NCBI GenBank assembly: GCA_022695795.1 | Contig: MU404125.1 | Coordinates: forward strand, 169,289-233,288 | Source of the DNA: Biscogniauxia marginata | Taxonomy: Eukaryota; Ascomycota; Sordariomycetes; Xylariales; Xylariaceae | Reading direction: 5' to 3' | Length of the DNA stretch: 64,000 nucleotides | Shown: in pieces, positions 12,518 to 25,800 of the stretch | Position numbering within the stretch: the stretch's first letter is position 1 | How the letters are laid out: each line of letters begins with the position of its first letter | Notes under the pieces: model-generated | Databases searched by the model: none | Seen by the model: the letters and a program-made list of their open reading frames with translations, nothing else | What the model was told of the DNA's origin: nothing | Made by a program: the position numbers and the translations under genes

Positions 12518-13919
12518 CTAATGGTACTAGGTAAAGCCTCTGTGGTCATCGGCTGACGCCCTTACCTTTTTTTCTCTCTCTCTCCCTTACCCCTTCCTCT
12601 TTCCCTTTCTTTTTTTTTTTTTTAAATGGGACTACTATTTATTGTGGACGGGGGTGTGTCGCAAGAAGGAAAATCAGAAGTCAATGTAGAATGATAGGTA
12701 GGTTAGGCAGGTTCATGGTAGGTAAGTACGAAGACGCTGTACCAGCGAAGATTAATAAATAAAAAAAGAGAGAAGCCGTTCTTCAATTCGTGCTTTCGTT
12801 CCCTCTCTATCTCTCTCGTGTCTCCTAGCTACTAAACCCCCCTGCTCTGATGCCACCTTTAAATAGATGTTTGTTCGTTCGATTGATCAATACGGTTAAT
12901 CATGGGATGCTAGGTAATAAGTAGGTATGTACATCCCTAAATGTATATCCCAGCAGTGGTACCTACACGAGTACCTACCTTGGAGGTGGAATGGTCGGGC
13001 TTTTTTAAACACTACATCCGTGTACACACTGACACGGTAGCTCGAGACAGTGTGACGGCAAATGGAGCGCCCCCGTTAGGTGTGGGTGCGGAGGCTAACT
13101 AAGTATATACATGTACAATACTAATAGGGGCAGATTGGCAGATGACAGTGGGATGATTGATGTTTGTGCAGGTCATGTATCCCCCCCCCTTCTCTCTCTT
13201 TCTCTCTGGGTTAAGCTTCTCAAGTTGTACTTCTCGCATGGTGATCAGACTTGATCTCTGTGCTATTCAGATCGGGCACGGTCCATAATCAGAACAAAGC
13301 TGCAAAACAGGTAGAGTTGACTGCAAACTGAGTTGATTCAGTGAGTCCATTCAGCCGATGGCTTCAATGGCCTAGACTACATCTTCTTTGCTTTAATACG
13401 TACAAATCTGTATAAATCTACCCAACACGGAGGAAAGTTGGTAGTTGATGTGTACTTACTTCTCGGAGGTAATCAATATCCTATCTATCAGCCTATACAT
13501 ACCTAACTTCATGTTCCCATCAAAATGCTAACTAACCTTAGCAACTGACACGATCGGCTAAACTACAAAAGGGATCGATAGACTTATTGATTATACGTTT
13601 GTAGACAGCTACCAGTCTAACTAGGTTAGCTTGATACGTAACAAGTACGGGTAGGTATGCTCTCCCGAGAGTGGAAGCGTACGCTAATGGCTAAAGATCG
13701 TCCATCTTCCAGATAACCGTCTCTCTGGTCTTGTATGGCTGCATTGATGTAAAGGTGACTGACACTATCTTCACGTATGTATATGACAGGTTGACTTGCT
13801 TCTTGCCCAAGCTCCAATTAACTATACGGGTGTATTTCTATCGATTTGCATTGGGCGAGTTCGCTTGACTGGGTTCTAACGATGACGTTACCCTGGAACC
13901 CGCGCTGCGCTGGTGGCTC

Positions 13920-13955
13920 AATGCTCTGTTCAATGTTCTGTTCGATGTTCTGTTG
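13920..13955. repeat. Three tandem 12-nt units
   Basis: Three near-identical copies of a 12-base unit of the form AATGTTCTGTTC (13920-13931, 13932-13943, 13944-13955), differing by one or two bases each. Non-coding. Confidence 0.85.
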
Positions 13956-13967
13956 TTAGTTGTGGGG

Positions 13968-14526
13968 TTATCCGATATGCTCAGACCCCTCGTCAACTTC
14001 GTCATTCAGGTTGACCATCTCAAATTCCTTGTTGGTTTTCGTCGGGTCCGGGGTAGTCAGAATCACTTGATCAGAATCACCTGGCTCGCCTTCTTACCTT
14101 TCAAAGTGTCTGTGAGTTATTTTGTTCCCCTTGGGTGTTTGCTTGGACCAGCTTTCGTAATTGATTCCTCCCGTGTCTCGTGGATGATTGACCTTGGCAA
14201 ATCGAACCCTCAGAGCTTGTCTATTCTTCTTCATGTAAGTGCAAGATTCTGTGCTTAGTCCAGCCCTTCTTTCTTCTTCTTTCCGATGAAACCAATAGCA
14301 GTAGCATAATATTTCCCGCTCGCCTGCATACAGGTGACCGCTCGCATGAGGTCGCCGGCGTCTACAGCGTAGGGACTGTTTCATGCCAATAATTGTTAGG
14401 TTGACAGCGTCAAATAGAACGACCCCCCACACCTCGGATTTGATACTGCTCTTTGATATCAGGAGACGCGCATGCCGACGCCGGTCTGTCATCAATAATT
14501 AAACGAGTTCCTAGCCAAGCAATGGC
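13968..14526 (-). pseudogene. Candidate decayed or unresolved gene
   Basis: Successive minus-strand stretches read like ordinary protein but in shifting frames. From 14526 to 14410 a frame reads AWLGTRLIIDDRP and then IKEQYQIRG before a TGA. A second frame, from 14371 to about 14260, includes VDAGDLMRAVTCMQASGKYY. A third, with stop TAA at 14094-14096, includes RFAKVNHPRDTGG and continues in the same frame past that stop for 41 codons (EFEMVNLNDEVDEG) to a TAA at 13968-13970. This may be a gene broken by two frameshifts and one nonsense change, or a multi-intron gene: GTAAGAAG sits right at the internal TAA, and ACAG and CTAAG signals also occur. I do not recognise the protein. Confidence 0.3.
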
Positions 14527-15062
14527 CTAGATCTTCAGCAGTTGAAATTAAACTACTGGATGAGGCGCCAAACCAACCCCAGAATCCTGCATCTGACGCC
14601 GTTCCGGTTCTGCAGCACATTCATTGATCGCCACATCAGCTCAAGCCTCATGGCACGGCGGCAAGGCGTCAATAATAATAATACATAACGCTCTTCACTT
14701 GTCTGCCGTTGATGCATGTTTAGCCTCTAAAAACATGGCACAGGTACTCTCTCAAATATGTCCGTTTTGGGTACGGAGGCTGGTTAGCTAAAGCTGTGCG
14801 AGTGTTTCTCCTTGCGCTACTTTCCATCTTTGCATCATATGTTTTAACAACTTTTAACAACGGTCGTTTCTGTTTTCCTAGAGCCTCTCCTATTACGAGC
14901 ACGCTTTAACTTTCCCGTCGTCACTTGATACTTATTCTCCATATAAGCTGATTCGTGAGTTTCACTCGAGTCTCAAACCTGATATTCTACATGTAGGAAG
15001 CTGCTTAAGGCAGGATGAATTCGGTACTCAGTGGCGAGTCGCAGATGAGAGAGGCTGGTTCC

Positions 15063-15239
15063 TTACCACGCCAACCCTTCCAGTCTCTCAAAGCCGTTAC
15101 ATGCTCTCTCATTTAGAGGCGCATGAACCGTCGCAAGGCCTGCCAAAATCAGGAAACTTAGCCAGAAGTAGTTGTTACACTTTGTGGGACTCGGTTCTTC
15201 GAGGCTTAAAATGTAGTCTGCCCAATTGATGGAAAATAC
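15063..15239 (-). other. Open stretch with hydrophobic segment, possible exon remnant
   Basis: A minus-strand frame of 58 codons with no ATG, opening after TAG and closing at TAA 15063-15065. It reads NYFWLSFLILAGLATVHAP in the middle, a membrane- or signal-like segment. It lies about 540 bp upstream of the broken coding stretches at 13968-14526 on the same strand and could be an exon of the same lost gene. Chance is also possible. Confidence 0.15.
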
Positions 15240-17267
15240 CTATCCACCATCATCACCATCAGTTCATCGTCTTTGAAAGATTTTAAATTGCCAACACGGC
15301 GTCAATTGCGGACTGAAACCTCGTCACCGGCAGAGGCTACTCGCCGACCTCACCTTGACCGTTACGCGTCATTTCTGCTGCAGCCAGGGTCTAGGTATCT
15401 GCTCAGCAGCCAATATCCAGCACCCGAGCGGCCTAGGGCAGTATATATAACACTACATGTAGACAGAAAATTGTTGCAGCTGCGACATAACATCTATTCA
15501 TGGTGGCCAGCGTATGCGTTGTAACCCCAAAGGAGCTCGGCTAGCCTGAAGATAGGACGAAAGCCACACGCCGTCGGCAGCGTGCATGTTGCGACTTTCG
15601 TGACGGTAGTTGATTGGCTTGAGGGTAGCTACATGCGCGAGCCGATCTTGGACATGACAGCTCAATATATATTAAACTTCACTGACGAGGGGAGAGGCAG
15701 ATCGTAAGGCTTTCTTGTCCGCCCCGATTGCTCGCCCGAAGCGAGAGAAAAAGGGGCTACTTGGTAACCTGCTCGCTCTCCTGCAGTGTCCAGCCCTACC
15801 AACCTGTATGTAGGTACGATTCCCTTCACCGGGTAGCTGTCACCGCGACAAGTCCCGATTCGGAGATCTTCTGACTACATATATTGATGTTCGACAAGAG
15901 GTTGTGGCAATGGATGGTGCTGAGTTGTAAGTATCTCATCAGCTTGACTGTGGTACCGAAATGAATTCATCCAAATCGCCTACACCTGCGACTAGAATAA
16001 TAATAATAGGGTAATCCCAATACCGATGTGTATGTCCTAAACCATTCGTCCTCTTCCACACTACCGATTATCTGACCACCCCTTAGTCAATTAGCTACCT
16101 ATCTATCTTTGAAGGTGCGGAGACAAGCGGGACATCAGACAGGATGCAACGTATATACAGGAGACACGCAGAGATCATTAACCCCTATCGCTGAGTTCTT
16201 ATTAGGTACCGTCTCCTTTCGCGTCCTTTTTTTTTTTTTTTTTTAGAGGGGGACAATATAGTGGCAGTCCTACCTGTCACTCCGTTCAGTCGTGATGGAA
16301 CGGTCTTCATTGGTATAAGAAAGGAATACATCATCGAGCTAAGCCATATTGACTTAGACATCTGCATACCTCCCTTCGTAGATGCCACATGGTGCTTATT
16401 ACTAACTGCCGTGAGCAGGAAGGGGTACCTACCTAGGGTACCTACCTAGGGAGAGGTAGGTAGGTGGACAGTTCTGGCTGCCAATTGTTGGCCAAGTGGC
16501 GTTCCCTCTGTGGCTTCCTTCTAATTCCGAAAGATCGGTGTGGCTGGACGGGGCTCCCCAGAGGCTGACGGACGATTAACGTGATGGGTAAGGCGGGGGC
16601 AGTGGGGCAGGAGACGGACCCCTAACATTTTTATTAACAGGTAACCTGGGTACCTACGGTCTGGCTTCGGGATCCATTAATAAAAAAATCGAGAAGAGAA
16701 CACCTCATTCAACCTCACGATTCCTCTGTCGTCGTATATTGCAAGCTTAATTCCGTCTTCTCCTCCGCCTCCCTGCACAGTCGTACATCTTCAGGCGAGA
16801 TTCCTCCGTGTCCGTTCTCCGCCCCCCTGCCTAATTCCTCAAGATATATATTCAATTGTCGTGCAACCATGCCCTTTTTCTAGCTTGTCTTGCAGCTCCA
16901 ATTTCTACTTCTCCCCACGGTCCACAGCTTTGGTGCTACCGTCCACGTGTGATCCTCTCCTAGTTGAATTCATCACAACCGTCGACCGTATTCACCGCAA
17001 GCACTCAACTTGATTGTTGGGTCTTGAGTTTCACGGTCGTTTCAAACAACGTTGTCTACATATATAGAACACCTACTAGTGAGTGCCAAACCTGCTCTGT
17101 CCCCGTCGTCCCGAGCCGGAGTCATCAGCGCATCCTGACACCTGCACCTCATCAGGTCTGAAATACTCTATATAAGGTGGCACCCACAACTGCTACCTAG
17201 AACCTTGTCTACTGCCCACGTCTTTGGTTCATCGATCCCGTCCCGCCGGTTCCAGCTCTGCGCAAAA
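15240..17267. other. Spacer and promoter region of the Scp160 gene
   Basis: No gene is supported. It holds a T18-type run near 16228-16244, an inverted arrangement of TACCTA/TAGGTA units at 16422-16471 and a pyrimidine-rich zone from about 16690 to 17260 that fits the promoter and 5' leader of the KH-domain gene. The open frame starting at 17205 begins with TTG, so that extension is probably leader. Confidence 0.5.
16422..16471. repeat. Tandem plus inverted TACCTA/TAGGTA units
   Basis: Two copies of GGTACCTACCTAG are followed after a few bases by GGTAGGTAGGT, the inverse orientation. The piece can fold into a hairpin. It belongs to the TAGGTA-type motif family scattered over the spacers of this window. 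Confidence 0.75.
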
Positions 17268-20200
17268 ATGGCTACCGAGGAAGGTTCCGCCGCTGCGAGG
17301 CTCCTTCAACAACATGCCCAGAATCCCCTGCATGCCACCGTCGAGGATGTCCCCGATGATGATGTGAAGCCCGCCGCCGATGACGCCGCTGCCCCGGAGG
17401 ATTCCACCTGGGGTCCGACCATGTCTGCTAAGGCAGCTGGGAAGCAGCCCGCGAAAGCCTCTGCCTCGCTCGACACCCAATCCCACGAGGCCTTCCCGGA
17501 GCTCGGCGTTCCCAAGACAGCCGCCGCCAAGAATAATTTCCCTCCCATCTGGGCTGGCGCAAAGGCTGGCCTCAATGGCCATGCTAATGGGAACTCGTGG
17601 TCCGCCAATGGCACTCCGCAGACGTCCACGCCGGCGTCGGGAGTCTCGACACCCACAGGAGTGCCCCCGCCCATGTCGATCCCTGGTCGCAACGTCGAGA
17701 GCGTCCTCCTTGAGTCGCGATATATCCTTCCTCGCACCCAGCTCAAGCGCCCCATTCCCGACATTGTGAAGGATATAAACCGCAAGTCTCGCGCGGTTAT
17801 TTCCATGGTGCCGGCTCCTAGTGGGCATCTCAAATTCGAAGCAACAGGGCCCCAGGACAAGGCGCAACAGGCTCTTCGGGATCTTGTGCAACAGATTGGC
17901 GTCAAGGTAAGGATAGCACGACTTTTGCACTAGTTTATTGACCGTTGATGTTCCGGCTAACACATCTGAACAGACTACCGTAAAGGTGCCGATTCCGCTG
18001 TCTGCACGGGCCCATATTATTGGCAAGCAAGGATCCACGATTAAGTCGATCCAGGAGAAGACGGGCGCCAGAATACAGTTGCCTAAGGTTGACGATAACG
18101 CAGCCAATTTGGACGACGACGATGACGCCACAATTGATGTGATCGTCGAAGGCAACGCATTGTCGGCCGCTCTAGCTCGCGACTCTATCAACAAGATTGC
18201 CGGCGAGCGCTCGTCTACTGTGAACACTAAGCTCAGAACGATCCCGGCTGAGTTCTACCCGTTCATTGCTGGTCCCAATAACAGCCTTGCCAATGCTCTG
18301 GAAGCAGAACATGGGGTCCAACTGCGAGTGCCGCCTCATTTGCCGTGGTCGCATTCGGTCCCTAGCATTCCACCAGGAGGGCAGAGGCCAACCTTTGTAC
18401 CGGCCGCAAATGACAACTACATCCAACTGGCGGGCGACCGTGGCGCTGTTCAGGCTGCACGGGCTGCGATCGACCGTCGTGTCCAAGAACTTCATAATCA
18501 GTTACAAATGGACCAGGTCGACATTCGCCACGGAGCGCACCAGTTTATCATTGGAGACAGAGGAATTCCCTCGGACGAGTTCTTTGCTGATACTAATTGT
18601 GTTGTCATTCTTCCCAGCGAATCAGGCGTCGACACCGTGACCGTCATTGGTCTCGCCGATGATGTGAGCACCGGTCTAGAAAAAGCTATGGACCTGGCCA
18701 CGCAAGTACACACCTCGGTCTTCGACGTAGCGAAGCACCATAGTCATGTGGCTGGAGGTGCCTCGAGCTATTCGCGAGATCTGTCTCGCTACCTTCGCGA
18801 AAGAAGAGAAATTGAGCGCCTAGAGAACCTCTACAATATCCATATCAACACGCCGTTCTCGGAGGGCATTGTCAGTCCTTGGGAGCTGTATGCTAGGGAG
18901 GGTAAGAATGCGCTGAAGGCTCAAAAAGAGATGAGCTCTATTGTCAACAGCTATCCGCCCTCTCGATTGGAAACGGTCCCAGTTGATTCCTTTTTCCATT
19001 CCTACCTGCGAAGTGATGTTAAACCTAAGATTCAAGATAGGTTTGGCGTCCATTTGGTCATACCAGATGCATCACAAGCTGAGCTTCCCGTACTTTTGGT
19101 ATATGAAGGTCCTGAGACACTCACGGATGCTTATCAAATTCCCCAGAAGGTGCCTACAGCTGCAGAGCTTCGATCTTTCCAGCAAGGACTCGCGGATGCC
19201 CGAAATCACATCCTCGATATTACCAAGAAGCAACAGATTGACACGGTCTCCTTGGAAGTGCCACTCAAGTATGTATCATGACGAGCAGGCCGGCTTTGGT
19301 TGCACTGACTAACGGAACTCTAGGTTTCAAGATAAGCTCCGAAGGTTCATTAAAAAGGAGCAGGATGCTACGACCCGCGCCGCTGGTGATATCCCTGTCA
19401 GGGTCATCGTTAAGGGCACCACGGTAACTATGCGTGGTCCTACCTCTAATGTCGAATCGCTTTATCAGAAAGCCAAGGCATTCGTCGAACAGGAGACGGA
19501 GGATGAGAAAGAGCGCGGGTTTACATTGAAATTTGACTTTCCCCAGAAGTTCGCCAACCACCTTATTGGCAAAGGGGGTAGCCATATCAATGAGCTGCGC
19601 GAGAAGTTCGATGTGGACATTCAAGTGCAGAATGGAGAAGTCGAATTGAAGGGTCCCAAGGCCAAGGCTGAAAAAGCCAGATCACACATCACATCTCTTA
19701 GCAAGCAATGGGCTGATGAAACTACTCACACACTTAAGATTGAGCCCAAGTACCACCGGGAGCTTATTGGTGCCCAGGGCAGCCAGATTCTCCGGCTGCA
19801 GAATCGATATGGTGTCCACATCAATTTCCCCAAGACTGCAAAGCCCAACGATGATGAATCAGTTGTCGATGCCTCCAGCGAAGCTAGTAGGCCACGACGA
19901 CAACAAGGCCCTGATGAGGTCACTATTAGAGGTCCAAGGAAGGGCGCGGATGAAGCCCGCGACGAGATCTTCTCCCTCTACCAGTACCTCAAGGAAAATT
20001 CATTCACCGGCACCGTGACTGTTCAACAGAAGCAGATTCCCTCTCTGATTGGTGCTGGCGGTTCTGCTATGGATGAACTTCGCCAGGCCACTGGTGCAAA
20101 AATCGACATCCCCAGCGAGCGCAGCGAAGCCCCGGATGCCATGGTAGAAATACAGATCAAGGGCACCAAGTCGCAAGTTGCCGCAGCCAAGAAGTTGATA

Positions 20201-21305
20201 GAAGAAAAGAGGGCAGTATTCGACGATACCGTGACTAAGAACGTGGAGGTAGATAGGAAGTGGCACAAGATCCTTATTGGTCCTGGAGGTAAGTTACGGC
20301 TCAATTATGTTGCTTGTTTAGCTAGCTAACACCGGGTCAGGCTCTACTCTCCGCGACATTGTAATCAAAGCAGGCGGACCAGAAGACCGACGACTTCAAG
20401 CTCGCACTGTCCAATTCCCTAAGCAAGATGCTGATGGCAACTCTATCAAGGTTGAGGGCCGGCAGGACATCGTTGACAAAATCATTGCGAGCATCCAAGC
20501 CGTGGTCTCAGAGCGCGAAAGCCAAGTTACGGAGACCCTCGAAGTCCCTGTCGAAAAGCACCGGTCCTTAATTGGGCGAGGTGGCGAGACAAAGCGCCAA
20601 ATCGAGTCACAGTTTAACGTGTCCATTGATATCCCCCGACAAGGGAGTGACTCGACAGAAGTGAAGATAGTTGGCCTACCTGCCGGCGTTGAAAAGGCCA
20701 AAGAGCACATATCGTCAATAATCAAGGAGCAGCAGGGCGAAACACTTCAAGTTCCTCGGAAATATCATCACGCCATCTCAGACAATGGTCAATTCTTCCG
20801 CAGGCTACGTAATGAATACAAAGTCACCGTCGACCATGCTGGTCAGGCTCTTCCCCCCAAGACCAAGCCTGCAAGTACGCGAATGAATACTGGAGTACTA
20901 CCTCTCATTACGGATGATGCAGATACCACGGCAGACGTGCACTCATGGAGCATTGTAGACAACGCTTCATCGGAAGAAGGCGATATCCCTTGGGTACTCA
21001 AGGGCAATCAGGAAAACATTGAAAAGGCCAAGAAAGCCATATCGGCAGCGCTTGATCAGGCAAAGAAGAACACCAGCACTGGGTACCTCATCCTTCCAGA
21101 TCCCTCAACCTACCGTCATGTCATTGGGCTCGGCGGTTCCAAGGTCAACGCAATTCGCAAACAGAGCGGATGCAAGATCAATGTGCCACGTGACCAAAAC
21201 AGAGACGAGGCCATCGAGATCCTGGGCTCAAGAGAAGGCTGTGAGAAAGCCAAGGACCTCATCCTCGAAGCGGTTCGTGAGGGACAGGCTAGTAGGCGAG
21301 ATTAG
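17268..21305 (+). CDS. SCP160: Scp160/vigilin-type multi-KH RNA-binding protein
   Basis: Four exons, 17268-17906, 17974-19268, 19324-20288 and 20341-21305, give 1287 residues. Introns are 67, 55 and 52 nt. The start is the first in-frame ATG (17268, context AAAAATGG). The N-terminal 170 residues are Ala/Pro-rich and disordered. KH repeats then fill the protein. Canonical GxxG loops include IIGKQG, LIGKGG, LIGAQG, LIGAGG, LIGPGG, LIGRGG and VIGLGG. Others are degenerate (FIAGPNNS, IIGDRG, AISDNG). Alternating canonical and degenerate KH units over about 1290 residues match Scp160/vigilin, a polysome- and ER-associated RNA-binding protein acting in mRNA metabolism and translation. The third intron interrupts a GxxG loop (GPG/G), a useful check on the splice. 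Rsc9 lies convergent downstream. Confidence 0.95.
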
Positions 21306-22801
21306 AAGTCTCGAGGGTGAAGCCGTGTACTTGATGAGCCGCTCTCATATACTGGCCAATGGTAGTCCAGCAGAGGGATATTAAAAGACAGGGGAAGAGG
21401 ATATTGGGAAAGGCTGAATTTCTATTCACCAAGAAAATGCCAAAGGCTAGTCTTGATTGTTACCCTTACCTGTAGAAAAATAAGCAAAAAGGCACATGGA
21501 GCGATTAAAAAGCAAGGTATAAAAAAAAAACCCTTGGCGATTAATAGGTATAACCTTATCACCTAACATAAATAACAGTATAAAATTAGCGATAAATTAA
21601 CCCTGCTTTAATTACGAATTTCATTGAGAATTAAAGAGTGTTCTTGTTTTCCTTTTGCTCGCCGACCCTCACCTGGGGGTGAATTTTGTTTACTATTGTG
21701 CAATCAAAGTACATTGAATATTTAAAGCAACATTCATTTCCTCTTTGACTGCTGTTTGTACATGGCATAGCAAAATATAGGATTGGTTATGGGTTATTAG
21801 ACTAACTCTGCCACATACAGTCGATCATCAACCAACTATAGGTTATAATGCTATTTCTTATCGATGACTACCATCATGATCAAGGCATTGATGTAGGGTT
21901 CCTCGTGAGAAGAGAGCAGACGATAGATGGAACATTATGAGAGAGGAAGAGGATAGTACGAGAGTAATACACTCACCACTTTATATGTATCTACTCTATG
22001 TACCTACTATAAAGCTCAGCTCAGAGTTCACTGCTACATCAATATTAACCAGGACCTTTCAATACCCTCTCACTTACCAAGGTAAGGTAGGTAAGCAACC
22101 ATAATTGAAGCAGCTCGGGGGAAGCACATACATAGTCAACTAATGGTCGGCAGAGTAGATATATTAGGTAGGTAGGTAGCAGTTCACTCTCTTTACTCCC
22201 TCCTCCCCCTTTATCCCTCTCGCCCTCTCTCTCGTCCATCTTCTCCTCTACCTCATACAAACAAACTTCACGTAAACCCTATACAGCGGAAGTAACGCAA
22301 CCCCTACCTCTGTGCCTTGCCGTTCGGTGGTGATTTCCCCCCCCCTCCCCTCTACGCCGGCTCCCGCGATCCGTAAACGACTCCTCCCTTGCAGAAAAAA
22401 GATTTAATAAACCAACACAAGGTAAAATAAAAAAAAGAACACCTGCTTTGCCCTTGACCTGCCTAATGGGTATTCATTTCGTACACTTGAGGTTTTTTTT
22501 GGGGGTTTTTTTTCTTACAGAATTCGCGATATCGACCCGATCGACCAGATTAACCTCCTATTGCAGGTTAAGAGGAACTGGATCGAATTTATCTAATGGC
22601 GAAGAAATGAAAGAGAAAATAGAAAAACACGAGAAAAGAATCTCTTTCCTTTTCTCTGCCTGTGGCTATGCTTCAGAACCAGTCGTCCTCCAACTCCGAA
22701 AACGAAGTAAATGAGGTTTCATCTGCTGAGAAAATGCTGAATTGAGTTGGCATATCAAAGTTCAGCGTGATCGATTTGACCAGGGGAGAATAGAGAGGAC
22801 C
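21306..22801. other. Convergent spacer between Scp160 and Rsc9
   Basis: AT-rich DNA holding the 3' ends of both genes. TAGGTA motifs cluster near 22070-22190, and a C-rich and a T-rich run occur near 22338 and 22490. No gene is supported. Confidence 0.6.
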
Positions 22802-25800
22802 TCAATCATCCTGGACCAGCTGCAGAAGAGAGGTGATATACCCAGCCTATAAGATAAAAAAAGTTTCCGTTAGTCGTCAAATAAACTCAAGATATGTTTG
22901 TAAACATATGGAAAAGGAGGGTCCAAAACTTACCATGGCCTTGTTCTCAGTCATGACCTCGAACAAGCGAACCATGACGGGGCGGAACAGCTTCTCGTTC
23001 CAACCTCCCCCTTCGCCTCCCATTTCGTGCTTCTTCAGCAGCGCCTCCTCAGACTCTGTCTTCACAACGTTGCGGGCGATGTTGCGGAGCACCAGCACGG
23101 CGCTCAGGGGAATGCCAGCTGCCTGCTCGATCTTGGCGTTGCGCTCGTCCCGGGTTATAAGGGTCTGCTCGTAGGTTAGGGACATCGTCCTAGCTGGGGT
23201 TATGTATGATTTTCTCTGCCGTTTCGCCATCGGGTCCGCTCCATCAGCTAAGGCGCGCTTCTGTGTCGGGGGCACGTGCGTCTTGATATGGCGGGCGAGC
23301 TCTGACAGTTTCATGCTCTTCGGCTTCGGGTATTTGGTGCAATCCAGCCAGTCGCAAGATGTATTGATATCTTTGTCCTCGATCCTGCCTTCATCGCTGA
23401 CAGTGACGCCCAAGTGGGCCGTCAGGACGTGTTGCCACATCTTCTCACCGCTGAGAAAGAATTGATTGCACCTCTTTACGAACGAGTTCTTGGCTGACTG
23501 CCACTGACACCGTGAGTACTCCTCCTTCGTTTCGTAGTTCATCGGTGCAGTTCGAGCCCGGATTCCCTCAATAATGAAGCGTTGGACTTCCCCTGGGCCC
23601 CTGATGATTTGGGCACGGGCGTTACTAAAAACGTGACTGACATTCCTAATAAAATCTGCTGCACTAAGTGTATTTCTCGTACCGCCCGCGAGAGCCCCAA
23701 AGGACCCTTGATATGCTTGCCAGATAGCAATTTGCGTAATGTGAGACTCGGGGTCTTCCTCGAACAGACTCTGCAGCCAATGAAAACATCTCTGAGGCTC
23801 GTCAGTACTCGTGAGTTTCTCCTGGAGCTCTTGAGGTAGACTAGCGACCTCTTCAGAGCATGGTGCTTTTCGCTCTGGCTCAAGAATTCTTTCTTCCTTG
23901 ACTCGCTTGGCGCCATGAGCTAGGAGTCTGACAAGATGCGGCACGACATGTTCCATATCAACAGCCTTTAGTAGGGACTCGACATTGACGACGACTGCCG
24001 TGTATTGATAGAGAAAGTCTAAGCATGCATCCATAAGTTCTTCGTCGTTGAGCAGAAGCCAGTTCATGATATTCTGCAGTACCACGGGAGGAACGTTTTG
24101 CAATTTGTTGGTAGCTTCTAGGTTCATCGATATGCGACTAATTGCGCGTAGGGATGTCAATATGGTTCCGCGATCTGACGAGTTCAACTGGGCCAGAAGT
24201 GTCCGATACAACGGATCGCTAGAGTCTAGCATGAGCCAGGGCGTAAGTTGTTCGGCGATGTCTAGGGCGAAATGTTTGATTTCAACTAGCATTTCTAGAT
24301 TTGGTAAATGCAAAATGATGCATAGAAGATCTTTTAGAGGATAGACTTCAGCCATGTAGATAGCGTTCTCCACCAACATGACCATGTTTCGAATGGTGAG
24401 AATCGCTTCGGTAATTCGTACGAGGCGGTCAGTGAATTCCGCAGGCTGCAAGTAGTCGAGGATCACTTTTGGTGAAAGCTTCTCGATGCGTTCGAGGATA
24501 TCATCTGTTCCGTTTAGCCCATCAAGGATGCCGACATCCGAACTGTCCTGGTCACCAAAATAGGCAACCTGCCAATCAATATGGTAGAATAGGTTTCCGA
24601 TCTCTAGAGCTTTCTCGATAAGTCCCTCTGCTAGACCAAGGAAAGACTCAAACTTATACTTATCGCCCCTCTCGTATGATATTTTGACGAGATGGTTCAG
24701 AGCGAAAGCCTGCTCTGTAGGAATGCGGGATCGAAGAGCTTGAAGACATCGTGTATATATATTTGGCCCGTCGAAGCCCGCTATCCATGTTAGCAACGCA
24801 CATTATATAGAGAGCTTGAACGTCTCAAAACTTACCACCGGGCATAATAGGACGACCAGGGACCTGCGAATCTGGTAAACCTCGGAGTTGGCGCTGTCGT
24901 TTGGCGAACTCGACCGGATTGTTTCCTGGAGTGTTGACGGGACGAAGCGCAACGGATATCGGCGGTCGTGGTTCGAAGACGTCTCCAAGGCGCGAGGCAG
25001 TGTCGGGATTTGTCGGGATGAAGGAGCTTGAAGGGCCGCGCACGGCAGCCTGCTGAGCCTGGACAATGTGAAGAGGGTTGGTAGAGTTGTGGTGAGGAGT
25101 GAGGTGATGATTATGCTGCGCATGGGAGGGGTGAGGGTTGTGCGCGGTGCTCGACGATGGTGTGTTGTGGTGGGAAGAGGCGTGTCTGGTCTGGCGGCTG
25201 GGCCCCGTTTCGGGTTGGAATGGAACGCGCTGGGGAGGAGCTTCACGAAGACGGCCGGAAGCTCGATTTGTCGAAGTAGGGGTGCCTTCGCTTTGGCGGT
25301 CATCTCTAGTCGGTGTCTCCTCCCCGGGACGCTTGGCAGCGATCTTGAAGTTTTCCATAGTACGGGTCAAGACAGGGCCATGCTTGCTGGCGCAAGACTG
25401 CTGCTCCAGAATCTCCTTGGGCGGCGGCTCCTTGCCGTACTGGTCCTTGATCCAGTAGGCGGCGAGGAAGCGATAGAAGTCCTGTTTCAACTGGAAGGAC
25501 ATCTGGCCCATGCCCTTGCTGTCGACATAGTGCATACCCAGCTCGCCAGCAAGGACGCCCCAGGCCTTCTGGACCTTGTTCAGCTCGTCATAGCCTCCCT
25601 TTTCAATAACGGCCTTGTAGAGCTGCAGCAGATCGACATTAACGTGACCATGCATAGTAGGTAGGCGGGGCTCGGGCTCGAAGGGAGTGCCTCGCTGCGT
25701 GTGGAAGGCCGTCAGCTTCTGGATGAACTCTTCGTACTCGGGAGTCCGGTTAATCTCGTGGATGTAGACATCCTTGTTGCCTGGGCCACGGTTCGGCGCC

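Larger units (their letters stand above)
12419..13967. other. Ste20 upstream region
   Basis: Upstream of the divergently oriented Ste20 gene. It holds an AAT/AGT trinucleotide array at 12480-12517, a T-rich run at about 12609-12623, TAGGTA motifs and a 12-nt tandem repeat at 13920-13955. No gene is supported. The Ste20 promoter and leader probably lie in the first few hundred bases. Confidence 0.5.

Noticed and set aside
17229..18227. 332-codon antisense frame opposite Scp160
   Set aside because: Mirror of GC-rich KH-domain coding; no recognisable protein.
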